A stretch of DNA of 51,782 nucleotides from an uncultured Oscillospiraceae bacterium (GTDB taxonomy: Bacteria > Bacillota > Clostridia > Oscillospirales > Oscillospiraceae): positions 1 through 51,782 of the forward strand of contig CAJULM010000017.1 in NCBI GenBank assembly GCA_910587285.1, in the 5' to 3' direction. The notes beneath the pieces are model-generated. The model did no database searches and was not told where the DNA came from. It worked only from the letters and a program-made list of their open reading frames with translations. A program made the translations under genes and the position numbers. The stretch's first letter is position 1. Each line of letters opens with the position of its first letter. Below are positions 16,824 through 24,179 of this stretch, piece by piece.

Positions 16824-16921
16824 TGCAAAATGCACTCGTTCAACTCGGTTCCCTATATCATAACGGTTTTGCAGGAAGAATGCAAGAGGTTTTGCACGTT
16901 TTCCCGGTCAAACTTGCAAAA
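16824..16921. repeat. Cluster of four TGCAAAA boxes around the RpiR promoter
   Basis: TGCAAAA at 16824-16830 and 16915-16921 and its complement TTTTGCA at 16867-16873 and 16890-16896. One lies in the promoter spacer and one just upstream of the -35. The first is part of the palindrome GTGCAAAATGCAC. They are candidate operators for the adjacent regulator. Confidence 0.5.
16857..16885 (-). promoter_or_regulatory. Promoter of the RpiR-type regulator
   Basis: On the minus strand, -35 TTGCAT (16880-16885), a 17-base spacer and -10 TATGAT (16857-16862). Confidence 0.65.
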
Positions 16922-17600
16922 CAGCCCGTTCCTCCGCCGTCAAAAGCCGCCATTTTCCGGGTTTCAGCCCCTCCAGCCGCAACTCGCCCTCCCGCACCCT
17001 TCGTAGGCGCTTCACCGTCAGTCCGGCGGCGGCGCACATACGGCGCACCTGCCGGTTCTTTCCCTGGTGGATTACCACCGTGAGGGTATTTTCTCCCGTG
17101 CGCTCCACCCGGTCGGTCGTCAGTTTCTCTCCCTCCGACCAAACCGGCGCGGACAGCACCGGCAGTCCCCGGTCCAAATCCCCCGCCACCCAGACCTGGT
17201 ACTCCTTTTCCACCCCGTGAGATGGGTGCGTCAGCCGCTGGGTCAGCGCCCCGTCGTCGGTGAGCAGGAGCAGGCCCTCCGAATCCATGTCCAGCCGCCC
17301 CACCGGCCATACCCTGGCCGGACAGCACCGCACCAAATCCGCCACCGTTCGCCTGTCCTTCTCGTCGGACAGGGTGGTGACATAGCCTCTGGGTTTATTC
17401 AGCATGATGTACGTACAGCCCCCCGGCAGCGCCAGGGCGGCGCCGTCCACCGCCACGCAGTCCAGCACCGGGTCGGCCTTATCTCCCAATCCGGCGGTCT
17501 TTCCGTTCACCGTCACCCGCCCTGCCAAAATGTACTCCTCCGCCCGGCGGCGGGAGCACACCCCCGCCGCTGACAGCAGTTTTTGCAGCCGTTCCTCCAT
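16908..17600 (-). CDS. RsuA/RluB-family rRNA pseudouridine synthase
   Basis: 230 residues. An N-terminal S4 RNA-binding domain (1-60, QKLLSAAGVCSRRRAEEYI) precedes the pseudouridine synthase domain. PVGRLDMDSEGLLLLTDDG (99-117) contains the catalytic Asp104, and YIMLNKPRGYVTT is the family's first core motif. It converts a specific uridine of ribosomal RNA to pseudouridine; by synteny with scpAB the 23S enzyme RluB is likeliest, but RsuA is not excluded. The ATG at 17600 follows GAGAGGAGGGG; a TTG at 17621 is rejected. It lies 17 bases after dacF, as the last gene of the scpA-scpB unit. Confidence 0.94.
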   Translation of the reverse strand: MEERLQKLLSAAGVCSRRRAEEYILAGRVTVNGKTAGLGDKADPVLDCVAVDGAALALPGGCTYIMLNKPRGYVTTLSDEKDRRTVADLVRCCPARVWPVGRLDMDSEGLLLLTDDGALTQRLTHPSHGVEKEYQVWVAGDLDRGLPVLSAPVWSEGEKLTTDRVERTGENTLTVVIHQGKNRQVRRMCAAAGLTVKRLRRVREGELRLEGLKPGKWRLLTAEERAVLQV

Positions 17601-17617
17601 GCTGCCCCTCCTCTCCG

Positions 17618-18724
17618 TCAATTCTCACGCCCGCCTAAAAGCGCCCGCACCTTTTCCCAAAAGGTCATGGGCTCCCGCACGTCCAGCCCCGCGCCGCCCT
17701 GGCTCACCAGCGGCATCTGGGCGATGACCTCCCCATTGAGCCGCCAGCGGATTACCCCCAGCTGAACCCCCGGGGGAAGGGGCGCGGAGGCGCTGCGCAG
17801 CAGCTCCACCTCCCGCACCGGCGCTTCTCCCGCCCTCAGCGGATAGCCCAGCTCCCCCTTCGCCGTCACCGTCATGGTGGGAATGAGGCTGCCCTCCACC
17901 GCAACGCAGCCCATCACCTCCCCCTCACGGCACAGCACCTGCCGCGGGTAGGTCTCAAAGCCGTAGTTCAACAGCTTTTCATGGTCGTTCCAGTCGTCCC
18001 CGTCGTTGAGGGTGACGCAGATCAGGGTCTGCCCATCCCGGGTGGCGGCGGACACCAGGGTGCGCCCCGCCTTTTCCGTGAACCCGGTCTTCATCCCCAC
18101 GCAGCCCTCATAGCGGTGGAGCAGCTTGTTGTGGTTGACAAACGTCCGGGTCCCGATGGTGATGGACCGGGTGGCGCAAATTTCGGCCACCGTCTCGTTG
18201 CGCAGACAGGCCTGGGCCAGCAGCGCCATATCGTACGCGGTGGAGTAGTGGTTGTCGTCATTCAATCCGCTGGCGTTGACGAAGGAGCTGTTTTTCATCC
18301 CCAGCTGGGCGGCCTTCTCGTTCATCAGCGCCGCGAAGGCCTCCTCGCTTCCCGCCAAATGGCAGGCTATCACCATGGCTGCGTCGTTGCCCGATTGAAG
18401 CAGCAGACCGTACAGCAGTCCCCGCAGGGTGATCTCCTCCCCGGCCTGGAGATAGATGGACGAGCCCTCGCTGCCCAGCCACTCCCCCTTTACCGTCACC
18501 ACCTGCTCCAAATCCTCCGCCCGCTCCGCCGCCACCAGGGCAGTCATCAGCTTAGTGGTGCTGGCGATGAGCCGGGGGCGGTGGGCGTCGTACTCGTAGA
18601 GCACCCGGCCGCTCGACCCGTCCATCAAAACAGCGCTGTGGGCGTGGACGCTCACAGCGTGGGTGGGCGGGCACAGCATCACCGCTGCCGCCAGCGCAAC
18701 CAAAAGCGCACACATTTTCTTCAT
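17618..18724 (-). CDS. Serine-type D-alanyl-D-alanine carboxypeptidase (DacF-like)
   Basis: 368 residues. A cleavable signal peptide (about 1-23, ending THAVS) exports it. Ser55-x-x-Lys58 (ASTTK), SGN (in LLLQSGNDAAM) and KTG (MKTGFTEKAGR) are the three penicillin-binding motifs. The C-terminal 90 residues are the beta-rich PBP5 C-terminal domain and end in a possible amphipathic anchor (MTFWEKVRALLGG). It trims the terminal D-Ala of peptidoglycan stem peptides. Its place next to scpAB, gerW and a pseudouridine synthase resembles the dacB/dacF neighbourhood of spore formers. A hairpin just before the start may hide the ribosome-binding site. Confidence 0.94.
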   Translation of the reverse strand: MKKMCALLVALAAAVMLCPPTHAVSVHAHSAVLMDGSSGRVLYEYDAHRPRLIASTTKLMTALVAAERAEDLEQVVTVKGEWLGSEGSSIYLQAGEEITLRGLLYGLLLQSGNDAAMVIACHLAGSEEAFAALMNEKAAQLGMKNSSFVNASGLNDDNHYSTAYDMALLAQACLRNETVAEICATRSITIGTRTFVNHNKLLHRYEGCVGMKTGFTEKAGRTLVSAATRDGQTLICVTLNDGDDWNDHEKLLNYGFETYPRQVLCREGEVMGCVAVEGSLIPTMTVTAKGELGYPLRAGEAPVREVELLRSASAPLPPGVQLGVIRWRLNGEVIAQMPLVSQGGAGLDVREPMTFWEKVRALLGGREN

Positions 18725-18733
18725 ACAAAGGTC

Positions 18734-18761
18734 ACTCCCATCCGAACATTCAGATGGGAGT
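18734..18761 (-). promoter_or_regulatory. Hairpin covering the dacF ribosome-binding site
   Basis: ACTCCCATC and GATGGGAGT are perfect 9-base arms around a 10-base loop. On the mRNA the 3' arm contains GGGAG, the only Shine-Dalgarno-like sequence, 10 bases before the dacF ATG. There is no T tract, so it is not a terminator. Confidence 0.5.
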
Positions 18762-18801
18762 AGTATGACCCTGATGATTTGGCCTTATCCGGCCAAGGGA
18801 T

Positions 18802-19209
18802 TCACACCGGCGGTTCCCCGGCTCCCTCGGCGCTTTTTTTATCGATATACCCGGTAACTTTTTCAAACATCTCGGGCACCAGGTCCACCACCCGGCTGAC
18901 GGTGTCCCCCGGCGGGGGCGCCACGGGCAGCAGCCGCACGGAGCCGTCCTTCACAATGAGGAACGCGACGGGCATTACGCTCACCCCGGCCCCCGCGCCG
19001 CCGCCGAAATTCTTCGGGACGTTTTGGGTCTTGCCGAAGTCGGAGCCGCCGGTGGCGAAGCCGAAGGACAGCTTGGACACCGGGATCAGCGTCACGCCGT
19101 CCTGCGTGATGATGGGCTGACCTACCACAGTGTTGGCGTCCACCATCTCACGGATTTTGTTCATCGTGGTTTGAAGCACTTCGTTAATGGGATGGTTGTT
19201 TTCACTCAT
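18802..19209 (-). CDS. GerW-family sporulation protein (YtfJ)
   Basis: 135 residues. The start ENNHPINEVLQTTMNKIREM and the core VVGQPIITQDGVTLIPVSKLSFGF with the Gly-rich FGGGAGAGVSVMPVAFLIV are diagnostic of the GerW/YtfJ family. In Bacillus it is made in the forespore and affects spore germination. It has no signal peptide. It overlaps the DUF2953 gene by 8 bases; the same pairing of DUF2953 and YtfJ is common in Clostridia. Its presence supports a spore-forming host. Confidence 0.95.
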   Translation of the reverse strand: MSENNHPINEVLQTTMNKIREMVDANTVVGQPIITQDGVTLIPVSKLSFGFATGGSDFGKTQNVPKNFGGGAGAGVSVMPVAFLIVKDGSVRLLPVAPPPGDTVSRVVDLVPEMFEKVTGYIDKKSAEGAGEPPV

Positions 19210-19843
19210 GACTCATTGCCTCCTGTCTTTTGACTGCGGGCCTCCCGCTTTTCATCCATATCACCAGCGCCTTCACACCGTAGTGTACGCTTAACGTAAC
19301 AATCTGCCCAATGGTAAACGTGAGCGCCGCAGTCAGCTCCACTCCGGGCTGCGTGCGCCCGTAGTCCAAATCAATTTGGAAGCTGTGGCGCTTCACCTTG
19401 AAATTATTGTCCAAAATTGGCCAAATCATTCCCAGCGCGGCATTGGCCTGCCCGTACCCCAGAGCGATGGCGGCGGGGTCGCTCCCGCCCCAAATCAGCT
19501 GGAGCTCCAAATCGTCGATGCGGATTTTCCGCTTTAGCGCACCGCAGGCCTGTCCCGCCACCGGCAGCAGCTTCATCAGCCGGGACAGGGTGCCGGGCTG
19601 GCCCTCCTTGGGCTCCTTTTTGTGCTTTTCCGCTATGGGCGGCTTCTCCTTTTTGGCTTTCCCTGCCTGCTTGGGTTTGTCCCTTTTCTTGGCCTTCATG
19701 GGAAATACCTGAAGCTTAAACGGGCCCGCCAGCACCGACGCGAACAGCCCCGCCTCTCCGTAGCGCACCCTGCCGCCCACACGGATCAGGGAGATCAGCC
19801 ACAGCACGGCCAGAACAATCAGCAGAACCTTGAGGAATGTCAT
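19202..19843 (-). CDS. DUF2953-family membrane protein
   Basis: 213 residues. One N-terminal transmembrane helix (LKVLLIVLAVLWLISLI) is followed by VGGRVRYGEAGLFASVLAGPFKLQVFP, then a Lys/Glu-rich linker (50-85) and a C-terminal region ending VHYGVKALVIWMKSGRP. This is the usual layout of DUF2953, found next to ytfJ in spore formers; its function is unknown. Start and stop overlap its neighbours scpB (4 bases) and gerW (8 bases), so it is tightly coupled. Confidence 0.88.
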   Translation of the reverse strand: MTFLKVLLIVLAVLWLISLIRVGGRVRYGEAGLFASVLAGPFKLQVFPMKAKKRDKPKQAGKAKKEKPPIAEKHKKEPKEGQPGTLSRLMKLLPVAGQACGALKRKIRIDDLELQLIWGGSDPAAIALGYGQANAALGMIWPILDNNFKVKRHSFQIDLDYGRTQPGVELTAALTFTIGQIVTLSVHYGVKALVIWMKSGRPAVKRQEAMSHE

Positions 19844-20463
19844 GGCTCCGCCTCCTCCCCCTGCGTCCCGTCAGCTGCCTCCTCCGTCTCCCCCCGCTGG
19901 AGGCGCTGAAGGGCGGACTCCAGCTGCAAGGTGAGCTGGGCCTCCTCCTGGGTGGCGGTGGGCAGCTCCGGCAGGTCGTTCAACGACGCCAGGCCAAAGG
20001 AGCGCAAAAAGTTTTTCGTGGTGCGAAACTGCATGGGCCGGCCGGGCACCGCCAGCCGCCCCGCCTCACAGATCAGCTCCCGCTCCAGCAGCAGTCCCAC
20101 GGTGTACGAGCTGTCCACTCCGCGGACCTGCTCAATATACGCCCTTGTCACCGGCTGGAAGTAGGCGATGATGGCCAGCACCTCCAGCGCCGGCTGGGAC
20201 AGCTTGGCGGGCTTCCGGTTTTCCAGCGTCTTGCGGATGTAGGCCGCCTGCTCCGGGGCGGAGCACATCTGCCAGCTGTTTTCCAGCCGCACCACCCGGA
20301 TGCCCCGGCGCTCGTAGCTGTAAAAGTCCGCGATGCGCTGGCACACGCTGTCCACCGTCTCCCGGTCTTGGCCCAGGGTAAGGCAGATACGCTCCACGGG
20401 GACCGGCTCCCCGGCGGCAAAGAGGATGCCCTCGATGGCGCTCTCCAGCTCTTTTAATTCCAT
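19840..20463 (-). CDS. scpB: Segregation and condensation protein B
   Basis: 207 residues. ScpB dimers bind the kleisin ScpA and complete the SMC condensin complex that organises and segregates the chromosome. The start LKELESAIEGILFAAGEPV and the two winged-helix regions (including KPAKLSQPALEVLAIIAYFQPVTRAYIEQVRGVDS and LAVPGRPMQFRTTKNFLRSFGL, here in fragments) are typical. The ATG at 20463 follows AAAGGAGG; the longer frame from 20490 would run through that site. Unusually for scpAB, 152 bases with a structured repeat separate it from scpA. Confidence 0.96.
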   Translation of the reverse strand: MELKELESAIEGILFAAGEPVPVERICLTLGQDRETVDSVCQRIADFYSYERRGIRVVRLENSWQMCSAPEQAAYIRKTLENRKPAKLSQPALEVLAIIAYFQPVTRAYIEQVRGVDSSYTVGLLLERELICEAGRLAVPGRPMQFRTTKNFLRSFGLASLNDLPELPTATQEEAQLTLQLESALQRLQRGETEEAADGTQGEEAEP

Positions 20464-20484
20464 TGGACATCCTCCTTTCTCTGT

Positions 20485-20607
20485 TGTCACGCTGCGAAGC
20501 GGTCAGGTTCTCGCCTTCAGCTCGGTCGGCGATAGGCGTTTGCCACCGGCAAACATCGCCGCTCGGTCGCTTTCGTTCCGCTCCAAGCTCTCTCGCTGAC
20601 CGCTTCT
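20485..20607. repeat. Structured intergenic repeat, copy 1 (between scpA and scpB)
   Basis: Perfect 11-base arms GAAGCGGTCAG (20496-20506) and CTGACCGCTTC (20596-20606) enclose a nested hairpin, GGCGAT/ATCGCC with GTTTGCC-ACC-GGCAAAC (20528-20560). GCTCGGTCG repeats directly at 20520 and 20561. The words TGTCACGCT, GGTCGCTTTC, TCCAAGCTC and CGCTTCT occur in the same order in the element at 51013-51147. No open frame is convincing. It looks like a dispersed palindromic repeat. Confidence 0.7.
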
Positions 20608-20615
20608 CCCACTTC

Positions 20616-21416
20616 TCAGTAACTGTCTATTGTCACATCCAGCTCCTCCGGCCTGTCGTCCACCGTACTGGTGACGGTGCAGTCCTCCGCCGTCCCCGCC
20701 AGATGGATGCGGTTGGCCTTACACAGCTCCAAAATGGCCAAAAACGTGGCCACCACCTCGGACCGGCTGCGGCTGGTCTTGAACAGCGCCCGGAACCGGG
20801 CCACCCCAAATTGGATGAGCCGGTCCAGAATGGAGCGGGCCTTGTCCGCCACCGGGTAGGGCTCCCGGCCCACAATCCCCTCAAAGGCCGCCGCAGGCGG
20901 GGCCAGCTTGTTGTCCGTCCGGGCCAGCACGGAACGAATGGCGGCCAAAATGTCCCCCTTGTCGTGGACGTAGCGGTAGGCGTTGTCCGTCTGAACGGGC
21001 TCGGGCTGCTTGGTGAGGTAGTCCCGGCCGAACTCGTACCGTCCGCCCAGCGCCTCAGTGACCTCCTTAATCTTCACGTAGGTCTCCTGGCTCTTGTGCT
21101 CCTCCAGGGCGGCCATCAGTTCCTCCATCTCGCTCATGGCCACCTCGTCGTCGATGGACAGCAGCATCCGGGTCTTGATGTATACCAGGTGAGCGGCCAT
21201 GGTAACAAACTCACTGGCGACCTCCAGGTTCAGCTTTTCCCGCTGGGCCATCCAGTCCAGGTATTGGTCCAGCAGCTCGGAAATCTGGATGTCCCGGATT
21301 TCAATTTTATTTTTGCTCAGCAGGTGGAGGATCAGGTCCAGGGGGCCGTCGAAGTCCTCCATGTCCTCCTGCTTAGCCTTCACCACCTTGTCCAGGTGGT
21401 AGATGGGGGCTTCCAT
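20616..21416 (-). CDS. scpA: Segregation and condensation protein A (kleisin)
   Basis: 266 residues. ScpA bridges the two heads of SMC. The N-terminal DFDGPLDLILHLLSKNKIEIRDI is the diagnostic start, followed by ISELLDQYLDWM. The middle is acidic and helical (AMSEMEELMAALEEHKSQE), and the C-terminal winged helix includes FLAILELCKANRIHLAGT. The ATG at 21416 is preceded by GAAGGGAGGGG; an ATG at 21434 lies before that site and is rejected. It has a good promoter of its own, with TATAAT 27 bases before the start codon. No smc gene lies in this window. Confidence 0.96.
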   Translation of the reverse strand: MEAPIYHLDKVVKAKQEDMEDFDGPLDLILHLLSKNKIEIRDIQISELLDQYLDWMAQREKLNLEVASEFVTMAAHLVYIKTRMLLSIDDEVAMSEMEELMAALEEHKSQETYVKIKEVTEALGGRYEFGRDYLTKQPEPVQTDNAYRYVHDKGDILAAIRSVLARTDNKLAPPAAAFEGIVGREPYPVADKARSILDRLIQFGVARFRALFKTSRSRSEVVATFLAILELCKANRIHLAGTAEDCTVTSTVDDRPEELDVTIDSY

Positions 21417-21443
21417 GGCGCCCCTCCCTTCCATAATAGGGGT

Positions 21444-21472
21444 ATTATAGCAAATTTTTTCTCAAAAAACAA
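21444..21472 (-). promoter_or_regulatory. Promoter of the scpA unit
   Basis: On the minus strand, -35 TTGTTT (21467-21472), a 17-base spacer and -10 TATAAT (21444-21449). Confidence 0.75.
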
Positions 21473-21549
21473 GGGTGCGTCATTGGCTTGTGGGCAATAA
21501 ACTGGAATTTGTCAATACAACCTAAAACTTGTAATTCATAAGAAACACC

Positions 21550-21960
21550 TTATCTCTGCAAGAAAATAAGTACAATGTTAATGAGGATGAGAATGTGTAA
21601 AATTGTATGATACAAATCAGGTATTAGCTTCGTATCACTTGCTGGAATGAAACGAACAGTATCGCTGAAGCATTCATTATATCCCTTTAACTTTTTTTCT
21701 GACACTCCAAAAATGGTAAAGTACCAATGGCAGAAAAATTGAACAATTATCCAACATGACAAAACAAACAGCAAAAACCATTTCCCAACAGGATATACTG
21801 TATGATATAAAACCACTCCGGTAGTAAAAAGGCACAGCACTACAAATTCTGCACTCTTAATTCCAACTCCCTTTGACAATATCCATTTACTTGTCTTATA
21901 TGATTTTATGCAACCAAAAAACCATATCCAAAGAGCAAGCTGAGCAACCAAACTTATCAT
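21550..21960 (-). CDS. Hypothetical AT-rich membrane protein
   Basis: 136 residues, unrecognised. Four hydrophobic segments are visible: about 2-18 (SLVAQLALWIWFFGCI), 36-54 (SAEFVVLCLFTTGVVLYHT), 60-82 (KWFLLFVLSCWIIVQFF) and 115-135 (HTILHILILINIVLIFLQ). The base composition is much richer in A and T than both neighbours, and codons such as ATA, AAA and TTA are common, unlike the GC-rich flanks. GAGGAGA lies before the ATG, so it is probably translated. It sits between rnc and scpA, where smc or ftsY is found in many relatives, and looks acquired. Confidence 0.65.
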   Translation of the reverse strand: MISLVAQLALWIWFFGCIKSYKTSKWILSKGVGIKSAEFVVLCLFTTGVVLYHTVYPVGKWFLLFVLSCWIIVQFFCHWYFTIFGVSEKKLKGYNECFSDTVRFIPASDTKLIPDLYHTILHILILINIVLIFLQR

Positions 21961-22020
21961 TACAATTTCTCCTCATTTTTTGCTGAATTTAGCCAACTCA
22001 ACAAATTACGGATTTACCGC

Positions 22021-22692
22021 TCACCCGTTCAGCTTCTCCAGCGCGGCCTTGGCCGCCATCTGCTCGGCCTCCTTCTTGGTCCGGCCCGCCCCCGCGCCGA
22101 TGACCTTCCCGTCCACCGACGCCTCCATCTCGAAGCTGCGGCAGTGGTCGGGGCCGGTCTCCCGCACCAGCTTGTAGTACACCGACTTCCCCGGCGTGCG
22201 CTGCACCAGCTCCTGAAGGGCGGTCTTGTAGTCTCGGTCGGCAGTCTTCTCCTGCTCCTTGTCCAGAATGAGGGCACGGATGATGGGGCGCACCGCCTCC
22301 ATCCCCCCGTCCAGGTAGACGGCGGCCAGCATGGCTTCGGTGGCGTCCGCCAGAATGGAGGGCCGCTTTCGGCCGCCCCCGGCGTCCTCCCCTTTGCCCA
22401 GGCGCAGATATTCCCCCAGGCCCAGCCCCTGGGCCGCATCGTACAGGCTGCCCTCGCACACCAGGGCCGCCCGGGTGCGGGTCAGCTCCCCCTCGGGCAT
22501 ATCCGGGTGCTCGTGAAACAGGTAGTCCGCCACCACCACCCCCAGCACCGAGTCGCCCAGGAACTCCAACCGCTCGTTGCTGGTCAGCCCCGCGCTGCGG
22601 TGCTCGTTGGCGTAAGAGCTGTGGGTCATGGCGTGCTCCAGCAAGCCGCGGTCTCGAAATTGATAGCCCAGCTTTTCTTCCAGCCTGTCCAT
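22021..22692 (-). CDS. rnc: Ribonuclease III
   Basis: 223 residues. It cuts double-stranded RNA, maturing rRNA and regulating mRNAs. NERLEFLGDSVLG (38-50) is the signature with the metal-binding Glu and Asp, and ADATEAMLAAVYLDGG holds the second acidic pair. The C-terminal 70 residues are a double-stranded RNA-binding domain (ALQELVQRTPGKSVYY, KVIGAGAGRTKKEAEQMAAKAAL). The ATG at 22692 is preferred, with a G-rich stretch before it; a GTG at 22704 is possible. It follows acpP, separated by a terminator-like hairpin. Confidence 0.96.
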   Translation of the reverse strand: MDRLEEKLGYQFRDRGLLEHAMTHSSYANEHRSAGLTSNERLEFLGDSVLGVVVADYLFHEHPDMPEGELTRTRAALVCEGSLYDAAQGLGLGEYLRLGKGEDAGGGRKRPSILADATEAMLAAVYLDGGMEAVRPIIRALILDKEQEKTADRDYKTALQELVQRTPGKSVYYKLVRETGPDHCRSFEMEASVDGKVIGAGAGRTKKEAEQMAAKAALEKLNG

Positions 22693-22718
22693 AACAACCC
22701 CCACTTTCCTTTATCACA

Positions 22719-22748
22719 GAAAAAGCCCCGCTCCAGCGGGACTTTTTC
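22719..22748 (-). terminator. Intrinsic terminator after acpP
   Basis: On the minus strand AAAAAGTCCCGCT and AGCGGGGCTTTTT pair around GG with one G-U pair, followed by CTG. It lies between acpP and rnc, so rnc may depend on read-through. Confidence 0.7.
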
Positions 22749-22763
22749 ATGTTTTCTCCGTTT

Positions 22764-22997
22764 TTAGATGTCCAGATGCTCCTGCATATACTTGTGCAAG
22801 TCGCCCACCGTGACGATGGATTCGATCTCCTCCGCCTCCATCTCCTCCATACCGAACTCCTCCTCCAAGGCCATGGACAGGTCTACCAGGTCCACGGAGT
22901 CGGCGCCCAGGTCGTCCACAAAAGCGGTATCGGCGGTGACGCTGTCCGGCTCCACGCCAAATTGCTCGGCAATCAGCGCGCATAATTTTTCAAACAT
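22764..22997 (-). CDS. acpP: Acyl carrier protein
   Basis: 77 residues, acidic and helical. It carries growing fatty acyl chains on 4'-phosphopantetheine attached to Ser34 in GADSVDLVDL, where most relatives have DSLD. The following helix LSMALEEEFGMEEMEAEEIESIVTV (in pieces) is the typical acidic recognition surface. AGAAGGAG precedes the ATG. It has its own promoter and lies between plsX and rnc, the usual plsX-acpP-rnc order. Confidence 0.97.
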   Translation of the reverse strand: MFEKLCALIAEQFGVEPDSVTADTAFVDDLGADSVDLVDLSMALEEEFGMEEMEAEEIESIVTVGDLHKYMQEHLDI

Positions 22998-23034
22998 ATT
23001 GAGCAGCTCCTTCTATGTGGCTTTGAACACATCC

Positions 23035-23063
23035 ATAATAGGGGCTTTACGGCCCGCTGTCAA
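23035..23063 (-). promoter_or_regulatory. Promoter of acpP
   Basis: On the minus strand, consensus -35 TTGACA (23058-23063), a 17-base spacer and -10 TATTAT (23035-23040), in the 108-base gap after plsX. Confidence 0.8.
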
Positions 23064-23105
23064 TAGCCTTTTAACAATTTTTTGGAGGAGTCCATATCGC
23101 GGCCC

Positions 23106-24161
23106 TCACGCCCCTCCATTTTCCGTCCCCGCCGACGCGGGCTTCACCGGCAGGCGCATATGCTCCACGTTGTCTGAAATGTCCTCAATAATCCCCGAGC
23201 GGGCGAATTCCACCGCCTGCCGGATGGCGTTTTTCATGGCGTAGTCATTGGAGGAGCCGTGGGCCTTGATCACCGGCTTGGCAATGCCTACCAGCGCCGT
23301 GCCGCCCACCTCGCCGGCGTCCATCAGCTTCTTGAAGTCCCGGATGCCGTCCTTCACCAGCAGCGCCGCCAGCTTGCTGCGCACATTGCGCAGAAACATC
23401 TTCTTGATCTCCCGGCCCAGGAACAGGCCCGCGCCCTCCATGGTCTTGAGGAAGATGTTGCCGGAGTAGCCGTCCGCCACGATGACGTCCACGGCTCCCT
23501 CCACCGCCTCCCGGGCCTCCACATTGCCCACAAAATTGACACGGCCCTCCTCGCCCGCCTTTTGCAGAAGCTTATACGCCTCTTGCTGGAGGCTTGTGCC
23601 CTTGGAGGGCTCCGCGCCAATGTTCAGCAGGCCCACCTTGGGCTCCGGCCGGCCCAGCACGTGCTCGGCGTAATAGCTGCCCATAAAGGCGAACTGAAGC
23701 AAAAACTCCGGCGTGCCCTCGGCGGTGGCCCCGCAGTCCACCAGCACGGCCCCGCCGCCCCCGGTGGGCACCACCGGGGCCATGGCCGCCCGGCGGATGC
23801 CCCGGATGCGCTTGACCAGCAGCGTGGCCGCCGCCAGCAGCGCCCCCGTGGACCCGGCGGACACAAAGGCGTCCCCCTCCCCGCTTTTCAGCAGGTTCAG
23901 CCCCACCGTCAGGGACGAGTCCTTCTTCTCCTTAAACGCGGTGGCCGGATTGTCGCACATCTCCACCACCTGGCCGGCGTGGGTGATGGACACCCCCGCC
24001 GGGACCTCGTCCAGCCCTTCCCGGCGCAGTACCTCCAAAATATCCTCCCCCCGGCCCACCAGGGTCACTTCCACTCCGTACTCCTTGACCGCCTGCAGCG
24101 CCCCCTTTACCGGCGCTTCCGGGGCGTTGTCGCCCCCCATGGCGTCTACGATAATGCGCAT
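23106..24161 (-). CDS. plsX: Phosphate acyltransferase
   Basis: 351 residues. It makes acyl phosphate from acyl-ACP, the first step of phospholipid synthesis in most Firmicutes. The start RIIVDAMGGDNAPEAPVKGA is diagnostic. VSAGSTGALLAAATLLVKRI, VDCGATAEGTPEFLLQFA and VADGYSGNIFLKTMEGAG are the conserved blocks of the nucleotide-fold core. GGGAGG precedes the ATG. It lies between trmFO and acpP and works with plsC in this window. Confidence 0.97.
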   Translation of the reverse strand: MRIIVDAMGGDNAPEAPVKGALQAVKEYGVEVTLVGRGEDILEVLRREGLDEVPAGVSITHAGQVVEMCDNPATAFKEKKDSSLTVGLNLLKSGEGDAFVSAGSTGALLAAATLLVKRIRGIRRAAMAPVVPTGGGGAVLVDCGATAEGTPEFLLQFAFMGSYYAEHVLGRPEPKVGLLNIGAEPSKGTSLQQEAYKLLQKAGEEGRVNFVGNVEAREAVEGAVDVIVADGYSGNIFLKTMEGAGLFLGREIKKMFLRNVRSKLAALLVKDGIRDFKKLMDAGEVGGTALVGIAKPVIKAHGSSNDYAMKNAIRQAVEFARSGIIEDISDNVEHMRLPVKPASAGTENGGA

Positions 24162-24179
24162 TTTAACCGGCCTCCCTCT

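Noticed and set aside
20523..20590. CRISPR-like array
   Set aside because: The direct repeat GCTCGGTCG occurs only twice and has no repeat-spacer periodicity; no cas genes are present.
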